Source of the DNA: WVYX01 sp039586815 | GTDB taxonomy: Bacteria; Gemmatimonadota; Gemmatimonadetes; Gemmatimonadales; GWC2-71-9 | Assembly: GCA_039586815.1 (NCBI GenBank) | Contig: JBDHJR010000009.1 | Coordinates: 1-64,000, forward strand | Length of the DNA: 64,000 nucleotides | Direction: 5' to 3' | In this document: positions 16,041-22,827 of the stretch, piece after piece | Position numbering within the stretch: the first letter of the stretch is position 1 | Layout: the number at the start of each line of letters is the position of its first letter | Position numbers and translations under genes: made by a program | Notes under the pieces: model-generated | What the model was told of the DNA's origin: nothing | The model's database searches: none | The model's input: only the letters and a program-made list of their open reading frames with translations

Positions 16041-16457
16041 GTGCCACAGGCCAGAGCTGTGGAGTTGGTATGGTCGGGTGAGGGACTGCGCTTCACGGGC
16101 GGCGGCACGGAGCCCGTCACCCCTGCGGTCGAGATCGACGGCGACGGTGAGAGCGGACCGAGTCCCATGATCGCACTGCTGCTGGCGGCCGCCGGCTGCT
16201 CCGGCGCCGACGTGGTCGTGATACTCAAGAAGATGCGGGTCCAGCTCCGCGAGGTTGCGATTGCGGTGGAGGGGATGCGGCGCGACGAAGAGCCGCGGCG
16301 CTACGTCTCCCTGCGATTCCGCTTCCGGCTGGCGGGGGAGGGGTTGGACAGCGCGAAGGCCGAACGAGCGGTGAGTCTCTCCCTGGAGAAGTACTGCTCC
16401 GTGGTGAGCTCCCTGGCCCCCGACATCTCGATCGACTACGACATTGACCTGGTATAG
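16041..16457 (+). CDS. OsmC-family protein
   Basis: 138-residue cytoplasmic protein. OsmC/Ohr proteins reduce organic hydroperoxides with two conserved cysteines. Here these are Cys53 in AAAGCSGAD and Cys119 in LEKYCSVVSSL, at the family's usual places, with the PSPMIALLLAAAG segment before the first. The GTG start at 16041 follows AAGGAGG with seven bases between. The gene sits between two genes for small outer-membrane proteins and overlaps the second by 14 bases, which suggests one transcript. A role in peroxide or thiol stress is the family expectation; the substrate is not visible. Confidence 0.85.
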   Translation: MPQARAVELVWSGEGLRFTGGGTEPVTPAVEIDGDGESGPSPMIALLLAAAGCSGADVVVILKKMRVQLREVAIAVEGMRRDEEPRRYVSLRFRFRLAGEGLDSAKAERAVSLSLEKYCSVVSSLAPDISIDYDIDLV

Positions 16458-16893
16458 GTCGTACCCGCTCCTGCTACTGGTGCTCGGGGGCGCTGGGACC
16501 CCGCTCCGGGCGCAGGGGGCTCACGAGCTCCAGGCGCACGCGGTCGCCACCGTGACGGCGCAGCAGTTCGTCGGAGGCGGGGTGGGTTACGCCTATCGCA
16601 CGTCCGGGCGGGTTCGCCTCGGGCTGCTCGCCAGTGCCGGAAGTTGGGAGGGCGATTTCGCCGGGCGCGCCGAGGCGATGGTGTCGTACCACCTCAACCC
16701 GTTCAAGCGCCGCGGACTGACGCCCTACGCGGGTGGTGGAGCCTCGATCACCTTCACGGACGTCGAGAGCAGCGAGTACATCCTGGTCCTACTGGGCGTC
16801 GAGTCCAGTCCCGGTGGGCGGCGAGGGTGGTTCCTGGAGGTAGGCCTGGCCGGGGGATTGCGCCTCGCAGCGGGGCTGCGCTGGCGACTCTGA
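16444..16893 (+). CDS. Small outer-membrane beta-barrel protein
   Basis: 149-residue exported protein. It starts at a TTG (16444-16446) inside the OsmC gene. The hydrophobic signal SYPLLLLVLGGAGTPLRA ends in an Ala-Gln site. Mature strands include HAVATVTAQQFVGGGVGYAYR, VRLGLLASAG, AMVSYHLN, TPYAGGGASITF and a final LRLAAGLRWRL, the typical C-terminal barrel strand ending in an aliphatic residue. It is shorter than the first barrel of this cluster. The ribosome site is weak, as expected for a coupled start. Function unknown. It ends just before a terminator that serves the opposite strand. Confidence 0.65.
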   Translation: MTWYRSYPLLLLVLGGAGTPLRAQGAHELQAHAVATVTAQQFVGGGVGYAYRTSGRVRLGLLASAGSWEGDFAGRAEAMVSYHLNPFKRRGLTPYAGGGASITFTDVESSEYILVLLGVESSPGGRRGWFLEVGLAGGLRLAAGLRWRL

Positions 16894-16894
16894 C

Positions 16895-16924
16895 AAAAAA
16901 AAGACCCCGCTCCTGGAGCGGGGT
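16895..16924 (-). terminator. Intrinsic terminator of the 89-residue protein gene
   Basis: ACCCCGCTC (16904-16912) pairs with GAGCGGGGT (16916-16924). Read on the minus strand, the GC stem is followed by C and a run of eight T (the A-run at 16895-16902 on the plus strand). It lies 28 bases past the stop of the minus-strand gene. Confidence 0.9.
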
Positions 16925-16951
16925 ATATCCGGCAAGCCAGCGCCGGCTACG

Positions 16952-17221
16952 TCAGGTCGTCGCGCCGACCGGCGGGCCGTGCCGGATCACGGGCTGGCAG
17001 TACCGCTCACCGAGGCGTCGGAGCTCGACGAGCCCCTCCTCGTTCAGCGCGGGGTACCGCTCGGCCATGTACTCGATGGTGTCGTCGAACCAGTCGTTCT
17101 GATGCTCAGGCTGTGCCTGGAGGACACCGCACCGCAGAATGTGGCTGTATAGCTCGTCCCGAGCGCGGTCGAGCGTCGACGGGTTCTCGGTCTTGGGCTG
17201 TGACGGACGATTCTTGCTCAT
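16952..17221 (-). CDS. Small conserved-looking hypothetical protein
   Basis: 89 residues, not recognised. After a charged, Pro-rich start (MSKNRPSQPKTENPSTLD) it has helical segments: DRARDELYSHILRCGVLQA, NDWFDDTIEYMAERYP and EEGLVELRRLGERYCQPVIRHG. Two Cys and several Tyr/His are notable, but no known metal motif is formed. No signal peptide or membrane helix, so it is likely cytoplasmic. The ATG at 17221 is chosen over an upstream start because AGCAGG precedes it. A strong terminator follows, and an imperfect inverted repeat lies just upstream, which suggests a single-gene unit with its own control. Confidence 0.6.
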   Translation of the reverse strand: MSKNRPSQPKTENPSTLDRARDELYSHILRCGVLQAQPEHQNDWFDDTIEYMAERYPALNEEGLVELRRLGERYCQPVIRHGPPVGATT

Positions 17222-17241
17222 ACACCTGCTTCGTTGGGTTA

Positions 17242-17290
17242 ATGGGCGCTGGTTTCTGCGTAACAAACGTAAACAGTGTCAGCGCCCCAT
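17242..17290. repeat. Imperfect inverted repeat between divergent small genes
   Basis: ATGGGCGCTG (17242-17251) matches CAGCGCCCCAT (17280-17290) with one extra base. The inner sequence (TAACAAACGTAAACAGTG) is AT-rich compared with the surroundings. It lies 21 bases upstream of the minus-strand 89-residue gene and 100 bases before the plus-strand gene; it may be an operator or promoter region. Confidence 0.35.
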
Positions 17291-17389
17291 GCAATCCGGT
17301 GCGAGAGAGGCTGTGTGTGTAAATTGCATTGGTCAATGATCCGATCAACCGTGTGGTCGGTGCGGTACCCACCTCCCGAGGAGTGCAGC

Positions 17390-17683
17390 ATGTCCGAACC
17401 GACGTACGACGACGACCGCAGAAGGCGGTTGGTAGAGCTGTTGCGCAGCCTTGCCGCGCGGATCAGAGGGCTGGCTGATGACGCGGAGCTGCTCGCCGCC
17501 GGTCCGGAGCTGATCAGACTGATGGGTGACGCACGCAGCGAGCTCTTCCACTACGAGGTGCGCTCGACGTACGATACTCCCGAGGTGGCGGAGAGCAGGC
17601 GAATCGTGGAGCAGGCGCGTAAACAAGAGGAGTTGCCGGATCTCGGCGACGAGGAGGACGGTGAGCCATGGCGCAGTCAGTGA
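17390..17683 (+). CDS. Small charged helical protein upstream of dsbA-like gene
   Basis: 97 residues, function unknown. The N-terminal half is an Arg-rich helix (DDDRRRRLVELLRSLAARIRGLADDAELLAAGPELIRLMGDARSEL without a break) and the C-terminal half is acidic, ending DLGDEEDGEPWRSQ. No signal peptide or Cys. The ATG at 17390 follows GAGGAG. The last 16 bases overlap the next gene (DsbA-like), so it belongs to that operon and may regulate or assist it. The length and charge pattern could fit a small regulator or coiled-coil adaptor. Confidence 0.6.
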   Translation: MSEPTYDDDRRRRLVELLRSLAARIRGLADDAELLAAGPELIRLMGDARSELFHYEVRSTYDTPEVAESRRIVEQARKQEELPDLGDEEDGEPWRSQ

Positions 17684-18345
17684 ACCTCAAACCCTTCTAC
17701 GCCGCGCTCGCGGTCCTGGTGGTAGCCGGAGGGGCAGCCCTCTGGTGGGTCCGGTCGAGCAGCCGTGACTCGGGACCCACGGCCGTGGACCCCGTGCCGG
17801 TGAGCGCGTCGGAGTTCTACGGGCACACGCTTGGCTCCGACTCCGCTCCCGTCGAGATCATCGAGTACTCCAACTTCGGATGTCCTTGGTGCGCGCGGTT
17901 CGCGGTCCTGATCAAACCGGACGTCAGGGAGCGAATGATCAATACAGGCATGGTGCGGTGGGTGTATCGCGACTTCCTGCTGGGTGACCACGAGTCCGGG
18001 AACATTGCGCACGAGGCTGCGGCATGCGCCGGCGAACAGGGGCTGTTCTGGCCGATGCACGACCAGGTCTTCTACAACCAGGGTCGGTGGCTGCAGGATC
18101 GGCGCCCCGCTCGGACGTTTCGCGGATACGCCCGCGACGTCGGTGTGGATCTCGGTCAGTACGACGACTGCATGGACGAGCGGCGGTACTTCGGGCGGAT
18201 CCTCGCTACGAGGGAACAGGGTATCGCGATCGGCGTGCAGTCCACGCCGACCTTCATCGTGGGGGGGCTCATGGTCGCGGGGGCGCTCCCCTATGACAGC
18301 ATCCGCACGCTCGTGATGAGGGCGATGCCGGCCGAGGGCCAGTGA
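17668..18345 (+). CDS. DsbA/thioredoxin-fold membrane-anchored disulfide oxidoreductase
   Basis: 225 residues. An N-terminal anchor (residues 10-28, FYAALAVLVVAGGAALWWV) places the thioredoxin domain in the periplasm. The active site is CPWC (Cys72, Cys75) in SNFGCPWCARF, and the cis-proline loop is STPTFIVGG near the C-terminus. The inserted helical part contains HESGNIAHEAAACAGEQG, typical of DsbA-like thioredoxins (PF13462 style). It should form or shuffle disulfides in exported proteins. Its stop overlaps the start of a VKOR-family gene as GTGA; that protein would re-oxidise it, replacing DsbB. Substrates could include apocytochromes of the nearby ccm system and the Cys-containing pilins. 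Confidence 0.85.
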   Translation: MAQSVNLKPFYAALAVLVVAGGAALWWVRSSSRDSGPTAVDPVPVSASEFYGHTLGSDSAPVEIIEYSNFGCPWCARFAVLIKPDVRERMINTGMVRWVYRDFLLGDHESGNIAHEAAACAGEQGLFWPMHDQVFYNQGRWLQDRRPARTFRGYARDVGVDLGQYDDCMDERRYFGRILATREQGIAIGVQSTPTFIVGGLMVAGALPYDSIRTLVMRAMPAEGQ

Positions 18346-18779
18346 AGCACCGCATGACGATCGCCGTGCTCTCGGTGATCGGGTTCTTCATCAGCCTGTA
18401 CCTCTGGCTGTGGAAGGTGGGCTGGCTCGGCTCGCTGGCTTGTGGTGACGGAGGCTGTGAGAGGGTGCAGCTCTCCGACCAGGCGGACTTCCTGGGGGTG
18501 CCGGTGCCCTTCTGGGGCATGGTGGGCTACGTGGCGTTGCTGGGGCTGAGTCTGGTCGGGCTCCAGCCCCGCTGGATCGAACGGCGGGAGCCCACGTTGC
18601 TGCTGCTGCTGCTCTCCGGCGCGGGTGTGGGGTTCAGCGCCTACCTCACGTTCCTCGAAGCGTTCGTTATCCACGCGTGGTGTCGTTGGTGCATCGCCTC
18701 GGCGGTCATCATCGTGCTCGTCTTCGTGGCGGCGCTTGCCGGGATGCGAGGTTGGCGCCGGCCGGCCGAGGAGGTCTGA
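18342..18779 (+). CDS. Vitamin K epoxide reductase (VKOR) family protein
   Basis: Inner-membrane protein of 145 residues with four hydrophobic helices. Bacterial VKOR homologues take electrons from DsbA-like proteins and pass them to quinone. The loop cysteines are Cys34 and Cys39 in ACGDGGC, and the quinone-site pair is Cys114-Cys117 in WCRWC; the conserved Ser/Gly segment FLGVPVPFWG is present between them. It begins at a GTG overlapping the stop of the DsbA-like gene, and it lacks a fused thioredoxin domain, so the separate upstream protein is the expected partner. Followed by 149 bases without a gene, where I see no clear terminator. Confidence 0.88.
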   Translation: MKHRMTIAVLSVIGFFISLYLWLWKVGWLGSLACGDGGCERVQLSDQADFLGVPVPFWGMVGYVALLGLSLVGLQPRWIERREPTLLLLLLSGAGVGFSAYLTFLEAFVIHAWCRWCIASAVIIVLVFVAALAGMRGWRRPAEEV

Positions 18780-18928
18780 GAGCCGCATCCCACCGAGAGC
18801 GTGAGTCCACCGTGAGGCGCTCGCGCAGTGTGATAACCTGTGACGCAGTGCATAGCAGGTACCACGCTCCATGCGCTCCTTTGTGAGCGGGCGGCGCATT
18901 ACCCGCGCGGCTCCGGAGGAGTGGTCCG

Positions 18929-19246
18929 GTGACAACCCGTGTCCGCAGGGAACAGGTTCTGTTGGCTCCCGAGCGGCTCGACCTGGATACTTGCGATGAG
19001 TTCCGCCGCAGCGCGGAGGAGCTCATTGGCCAACTCCGGGAGGGCAGGGGCACGCTCGTTGTGGACATGCGGGCCACCCGCCACCTCGACAGCGCCGGGC
19101 TCCGGGCACTGATCATGGTGCGGCGCCGGGCCGCACCCGCTGGCCAGGTGATCCGGCTAGCGGGTCCCAGCGAGGAGATCCGGGCGATCCTCCAGCTCAC
19201 CAGGACCGCCGGACTCTTCGAGATCGAGGAGACCGAGCCCGCCTGA
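18929..19246 (+). CDS. STAS-domain protein (anti-sigma factor antagonist-like)
   Basis: 105 residues forming one STAS domain: LLAPERLDLDTCDEFRRSAEEL, then LVVDMRATRHLDSAGLRALIMVRRRA, with Ser55 in the DSAG site that is phosphorylated in SpoIIAA-type antagonists. The family binds and releases anti-sigma kinases in partner switching, or acts as part of larger signalling complexes. No anti-sigma kinase is present in this window. The GTG start at 18929 follows GGAGGAG. It lies 47 bases before a single-domain response regulator, and the two may belong to one signalling output. Which sigma factor is controlled cannot be told. Confidence 0.8.
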   Translation: MTTRVRREQVLLAPERLDLDTCDEFRRSAEELIGQLREGRGTLVVDMRATRHLDSAGLRALIMVRRRAAPAGQVIRLAGPSEEIRAILQLTRTAGLFEIEETEPA

Positions 19247-19262
19247 GCCAGCCGTCCTGTGC

Positions 19263-19269
19263 TATATTG
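19263..19269 (+). promoter_or_regulatory. TATATTG box before the receiver gene
   Basis: TATATTG lies 24 bases before the ATG at 19294 and just after the STAS gene stop. The same heptamer occurs upstream of the TPR gene and the SprA-like gene. A clear -35 box is missing. Confidence 0.35.
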
Positions 19270-19293
19270 CAGCCGCTCGGACACAGCACAGGT

Positions 19294-19662
19294 ATGGTTC
19301 CCACAGACGTTCGCCGCAGGATCCTGTTCATCGAGGACGAGGCCGGCCTCCGCAACGCCTACGAGCGCGCTTGGGGGGGGCGCTACGAGATGGCGTTCGC
19401 GGGTACGGGGGCGGAGGCGATCGCCCAACTCGCGAGCTTCGAGCCGGATGTCATCGTGCTGGACATGAGACTCCCCGACACAGACGGTATCGACCTCCTG
19501 CGCCAGATCCGCTCCGATCACCCCGATCTGCCGGTCGTGATCACCACCGCGTACGCCAGCATCGAGCCGCTGGTCGAAGTACTGGGCATGGGACACAGCG
19601 GCTATCTCTTGAAGCCATACACGCTGGACGAGCTCGCGGAGCGGATCGATGCCGCAACCTGA
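19294..19662 (+). CDS. Single-domain response regulator (receiver)
   Basis: 122 residues, a receiver domain without an output domain. The acidic pocket is Glu14-Asp15 in LFIEDE, the phospho-acceptor is Asp57 in VIVLDMRLP, the switch Thr is in VVITTAYAS (Thr84/85), and the conserved Lys is Lys107 in LLKPYTLDEL. It must act by binding partners, as CheY or Spo0F do. The gene overlaps ccmA by 14 bases, so it is co-translated with the cytochrome c maturation genes; no histidine kinase is adjacent. ATG 19294 is chosen because it starts directly before the domain and follows a TATATTG box. Confidence 0.85.
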   Translation: MVPTDVRRRILFIEDEAGLRNAYERAWGGRYEMAFAGTGAEAIAQLASFEPDVIVLDMRLPDTDGIDLLRQIRSDHPDLPVVITTAYASIEPLVEVLGMGHSGYLLKPYTLDELAERIDAAT

Positions 19663-20323
19663 TTCCACGCTCACGCTCCACGGCGTCTCCCGCCGCTTCG
19701 GCTACCGCTGGGCGGTGCGGGACGTGTCGCTCGAGGTGGCGCACGGCGAGGCGGTACTTCTCGTGGGGGGGAACGGCGCGGGGAAGACGACGCTTTTGCG
19801 AGTGGTGTCGGGGCTGCTGAGGGCCTCCAAGGGACGGGTCGAGCGGCAGGGTGCCGTCGGCATGGTGGCGCACCACATCATGATGTACGAGGCGCTCACG
19901 GCGCGGGAGAACCTCCGCTTCTTCGGCCGGCTCCACGGGAGGAGTGACGGGACCCGCATCGATGCCTTGCTGGATCGCATGGGGCTGCTGCACGTGGGTG
20001 ACGAGCGGATCGGCACGTTCAGCCGGGGCATGCTGCAGCGGCTCGCCATAGCCCGCGCCCTGCTGCCGGAGCCCCGTGTGCTGCTGCTCGACGAGCCGCT
20101 GACCGGCCTCGACGACTCCGCGTCGCACACTGTGATCGACGTGCTGGCCGAGCTGAAGCAGAGCGGAGCGGGGATGATGATCGCCAGCCACCAGCTGGTC
20201 GAGCTGGTCGGCTCGGCCGATCGGGTGGGCTACATGGTGAGCGGGCGTATGGCGGCGCTGGAGCCTTGCGGCGACGCCGGGCAGGTGGTACAGCGCTATC
20301 GGGAGCTGGCCGCAGGTGAGTAG
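19649..20323 (+). CDS. ccmA: Heme exporter ATP-binding protein CcmA
   Basis: ATPase of the CcmAB(C) complex for cytochrome c maturation; it powers release of holo-CcmE. 224 residues with Walker A at 40-48 (GGNGAGKTT), signature FSRGMLQR, Walker B VLLLDEP and the switch His in IASHQ. Short length and direct linkage to CcmB and CcmC identify it among ABC ATPases. Starts within the receiver gene and ends eight bases inside ccmB. Expression appears linked to the upstream receiver/STAS pair. Confidence 0.88.
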   Translation: MPQPDSTLTLHGVSRRFGYRWAVRDVSLEVAHGEAVLLVGGNGAGKTTLLRVVSGLLRASKGRVERQGAVGMVAHHIMMYEALTARENLRFFGRLHGRSDGTRIDALLDRMGLLHVGDERIGTFSRGMLQRLAIARALLPEPRVLLLDEPLTGLDDSASHTVIDVLAELKQSGAGMMIASHQLVELVGSADRVGYMVSGRMAALEPCGDAGQVVQRYRELAAGE

Positions 20324-21002
20324 CTACCAGACGCTGCGAGTGACCCTGGCCGTCGCGGCCAAGGACCTGCTGGTCGAGCAGCGCACGAAGACCGCGTTCT
20401 TCTCGTCGCTGGTGTTCGCCATCCTGGTCCTCACCATCCTCTACTTCGCCCGCGACGCCACGGCAGTGAGTGATCTGGATCTGGCGCCGGGTGCGCTGTG
20501 GGTGACGTTCTCGTTCGCGGGGATGCTGGGGCTCAACCGCGCCTTCCTGCTGGAGCGCGAGAACCGGGCGATGGACGGGCTGCGTCTGAGTCCGGCCAGT
20601 GCGACGGGGATCTTCCTCGGTAAGGTGCTGGGCAACATGGTGTTCGTGGGGGTCGTCGAGCTGGTCTCGCTCCCGCTGTTCATCCTGTTCTACGACGTCC
20701 CCATCTGGCGCCAGGTGGGGCTCCTGCTGTTGGTCATATTCCTGGCCACCACCGGATTCGTCGCGGTGGGGACGCTGTTCAGCGCGATCGTGGTGCGCAC
20801 GCGGTACTCGGAGGTGATGCTTCCGGTGCTGCTGCTGCCGTTCCTGTTCCCGCCGATCGTCGCGGCGGTTCAGCTCACGCGGCGCATCGTGGCTGAGCGG
20901 CCGTTCGATGAGCTGACCGGCTGGCTCAGCATGCTCGCCGCCTTTGTCATTATCTTCTTCTTTCTCTCACTCCTTCTCTTTGAGGCGATCCTGGAAGAAT
21001 GA
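20316..21002 (+). CDS. ccmB: Heme exporter membrane protein CcmB
   Basis: 228-residue inner-membrane protein with six hydrophobic helices. Family marks: AAKDLLVEQRTKTAFFSSLVFA at the start, FAGMLGLNRAFLLERENRAMDGLRLSP, and LLPFLFPPIVAAV. It forms the membrane part of the CcmAB ABC complex with the ATPase encoded upstream. GTG start at 20316 overlaps the ccmA end, and the stop TGA overlaps the ccmC ATG as ATGA, so translation of the three is coupled. Confidence 0.9.
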   Translation: MSSYQTLRVTLAVAAKDLLVEQRTKTAFFSSLVFAILVLTILYFARDATAVSDLDLAPGALWVTFSFAGMLGLNRAFLLERENRAMDGLRLSPASATGIFLGKVLGNMVFVGVVELVSLPLFILFYDVPIWRQVGLLLLVIFLATTGFVAVGTLFSAIVVRTRYSEVMLPVLLLPFLFPPIVAAVQLTRRIVAERPFDELTGWLSMLAAFVIIFFFLSLLLFEAILEE

Positions 21003-21703
21003 CACGCCGTGAAAGAGCGATCCGGTCCGCGCGTCGCGGCTCCGTGATCACCGCAGTCGCTCTCCTGGGCCTGGTGGGGGTGTACATTCGCGCCCTCGTA
21101 TACACCCCGGTCGAGCGACTTCAGGGGCTCGCGCAGAAGATCTTCTATGTTCACGCCCCGGTCGCCTGGGCGGCCCTGCTGGCCTTTGCGGTGACGGGGC
21201 TGCTGAGCCTGCTGTACCTGATCACGCGGGATCGCAAGTTCGATATGGTGGCCAGCTCGTCGGCCGAGGTGGGTGTGGTGTTCTCCATCGCCATGCTCAC
21301 GACGGGACCGCTCTGGGGGAAGCCCGTGTGGGGAACCTGGTGGACCTGGGATGCGCGGCTCACGTCCACTTTGTTCATCTTCCTGCTCTTCGTGGGCTAC
21401 ATGGTGCTGCGGAGCGCGTTCAACGACTTCGAAATCAGGGCCAGGTTCTCGGCCGTGCTCGGGGTGATGGCGCTGGTGCTCGTGCCGTTCATCCACATCA
21501 CGGTGTACTGGTTCCGCACGCTGCACCCCGAGCCCGTGTTGCTGAAACCGGATCGCCCGTCGCTTCCGGGGGTCATGCTGACTACGCTGCTGATCTCGGT
21601 CGCCGTGTTCACGGCGCTGTACATCGGCTTCTTGATGCAGAGCCACGCCCTGATGGTGCTGCGGGACATTCGGGAGGAGGAGACGGTCGATGCAAACGCC
21701 TGA
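20999..21703 (+). CDS. ccmC: Heme-handling protein CcmC
   Basis: 234-residue inner-membrane protein with six helices that binds heme and passes it to CcmE. It contains the Trp-rich periplasmic signature WGTWWTWDARLTS and the two heme-ligand histidines in FYVHAP and in IHITVYWFRTLHP. It starts in ATGA overlap with ccmB and ends 14 bases inside ccmD. CcmE, CcmF, CcmG and CcmH are not in this window, so the pathway must be completed elsewhere. Confidence 0.92.
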   Translation: MTRRERAIRSARRGSVITAVALLGLVGVYIRALVYTPVERLQGLAQKIFYVHAPVAWAALLAFAVTGLLSLLYLITRDRKFDMVASSSAEVGVVFSIAMLTTGPLWGKPVWGTWWTWDARLTSTLFIFLLFVGYMVLRSAFNDFEIRARFSAVLGVMALVLVPFIHITVYWFRTLHPEPVLLKPDRPSLPGVMLTTLLISVAVFTALYIGFLMQSHALMVLRDIREEETVDANA

Positions 21704-21806
21704 CAACGGCGGCTACATGGTGGCCGCGTACATCATCACGGCGGTAGTGGTCCTGGGTTACGCAGTCTTCCTCCTGTATCGACTGGCCAAGTCCAAGGAT
21801 CAGTAG
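21690..21806 (+). CDS. ccmD: CcmD-like small membrane protein
   Basis: 38 residues, ATG 21690 to TAG 21806. It has a short N-terminus (MQTPDNGGYM), one membrane helix (about 10-30, MVAAYIITAVVVLGYAVFLLY) and a basic C-terminal tail (RLAKSKDQ). This is the layout of CcmD, which joins CcmC and CcmE to the CcmAB complex and promotes holo-CcmE release. GGAGGAGG lies nine bases before the ATG. The position directly after ccmC, overlapping it by 14 bases, supports the call. It is shorter than the enterobacterial form (about 69 residues). Its last seven bases overlap the end of the convergent DUF92 gene. Confidence 0.8.
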   Translation: MQTPDNGGYMVAAYIITAVVVLGYAVFLLYRLAKSKDQ

Positions 21807-22561
21807 AGGGCCACAGCCGCAGCGGCCCCCAGCCCGGTGGCCACGAAGTTCACGCCGTCGTTTCCCAACCAGCGGAGCCCGCGCACGGGCCGTGCCCGCT
21901 CGCCACAGCGGTGCATGGCCCGCTCGGTCTGCACGGCGCAGCGGTCGCAGTAGTACACTCCCTGGAGCGTAGCGCCGAGGAGCGAGTCGGCGAACATCCC
22001 TACGACGCCACCGGCCGCCGCCGCCACGGCGATATTGGCCGGAACGCCGAGCAGCAGCGCCAGCCCACCCATCGCGGCTGCCCCCAGCAGCCCCGCGCCG
22101 CTGCCCAGCATGCTCACGCCTCCCGAAGTGCCTGGTGTCACGGGTCGCCCCGACGTGATGAGCCGTGTCGGCCCGGTGGAGCGCATCCCGATCTCGGTGG
22201 CCCACGTGTCGGCCTGCGCGGTAGCCAGGGTCCCGACAACGATGGCCCAGCCACCGTCGCCGACCGTGAGGAGCAGGGCTCCGGCAGCGGCCCAGCCGCC
22301 GTTGGCGAGTACCTGCCGCCCCGTGCGGCCGCGCCGGCGGGTCGGCCCGGCGTCGGAGCGGGCTCCGCCGAGGCCGTAGGTGAGTGCGCTGCCGGAGACG
22401 AAGAACAGGGCGAGGAGGGCCGCACCCGGGATGCCGCCACCTGTGAAGATCGCCGCGCCCACCAGGGCAGCGGCGATCGTTCCACTCGCGGTGAGCCACC
22501 CGACCGCGCGCCCCGCCAGGGCGAGCCCGGCGGCGAGCGCGATCGCTACCAGCGGTGTCAT
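21800..22561 (-). CDS. DUF92 integral membrane protein
   Basis: 253 residues with about seven hydrophobic helices and the family segments ASGTIAAALVGAAIFTGGG, LANGGWAAAGALLL, ATAQADTWATEIG, TSGGVSMLGSGAGLLGA and ADSLLGATLQGVYYCDRC, ending LGNDGVNFVATGLGA. DUF92 includes plant VTE6 (phytyl-phosphate kinase) and many uncharacterised bacterial members, so a role in isoprenoid alcohol phosphate metabolism is possible. The ATG at 22561 overlaps the stop of the anti-sigma gene as ATGA, so it is the third gene of the sigma/anti-sigma operon. It converges on and overlaps ccmD by seven bases. Confidence 0.85.
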   Translation of the reverse strand: MTPLVAIALAAGLALAGRAVGWLTASGTIAAALVGAAIFTGGGIPGAALLALFFVSGSALTYGLGGARSDAGPTRRRGRTGRQVLANGGWAAAGALLLTVGDGGWAIVVGTLATAQADTWATEIGMRSTGPTRLITSGRPVTPGTSGGVSMLGSGAGLLGAAAMGGLALLLGVPANIAVAAAAGGVVGMFADSLLGATLQGVYYCDRCAVQTERAMHRCGERARPVRGLRWLGNDGVNFVATGLGAAAAVALY

Positions 22562-22827
22562 GAAGCCTGGTGCTCTCCCGTTTCGAACATGAGCTGCTCG
22601 AGGATGCGCTTCTTGAGCGCATCGGGGGCGCACTGAATGCGCGCGCGTGCCTCGACGAACCGCACGTAGGAGTCCTCGAACTTGGAGAGGGCGAGGCACG
22701 GGGCACACTTCTCGAGGTGCGCGCGCACCTCGTCGGAGCGCACCGGCGTCAGCTCCTTGTCGATGTACTCGTACAGGCGATCGAGCGCTTGGCGACAGTC
22801 GATGTCGCGAGGATCTTCGTCCGTCAT
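22558..22827 (-). CDS. RsrA-like zinc anti-sigma factor
   Basis: 89 residues. The zinc anti-sigma (ZAS) motif HxxxCxxC is His37, Cys41, Cys44 in AHLEKCAPCL, with further cysteines Cys11 and Cys66. Both the spacing and the flanking sequence (CRQALDRLYEYIDKEL, then DALKKRILEQL) resemble Streptomyces RsrA, the redox-sensitive anti-sigma factor of SigR. In that system disulfide formation releases zinc and frees the sigma factor. The gene overlaps the sigma gene by four bases (ATGA) and follows it, the usual order. Redox sensing is inferred from the cysteines; a simple non-redox ZAS protein is the alternative. Confidence 0.85.
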   Translation of the reverse strand: MTDEDPRDIDCRQALDRLYEYIDKELTPVRSDEVRAHLEKCAPCLALSKFEDSYVRFVEARARIQCAPDALKKRILEQLMFETGEHQAS

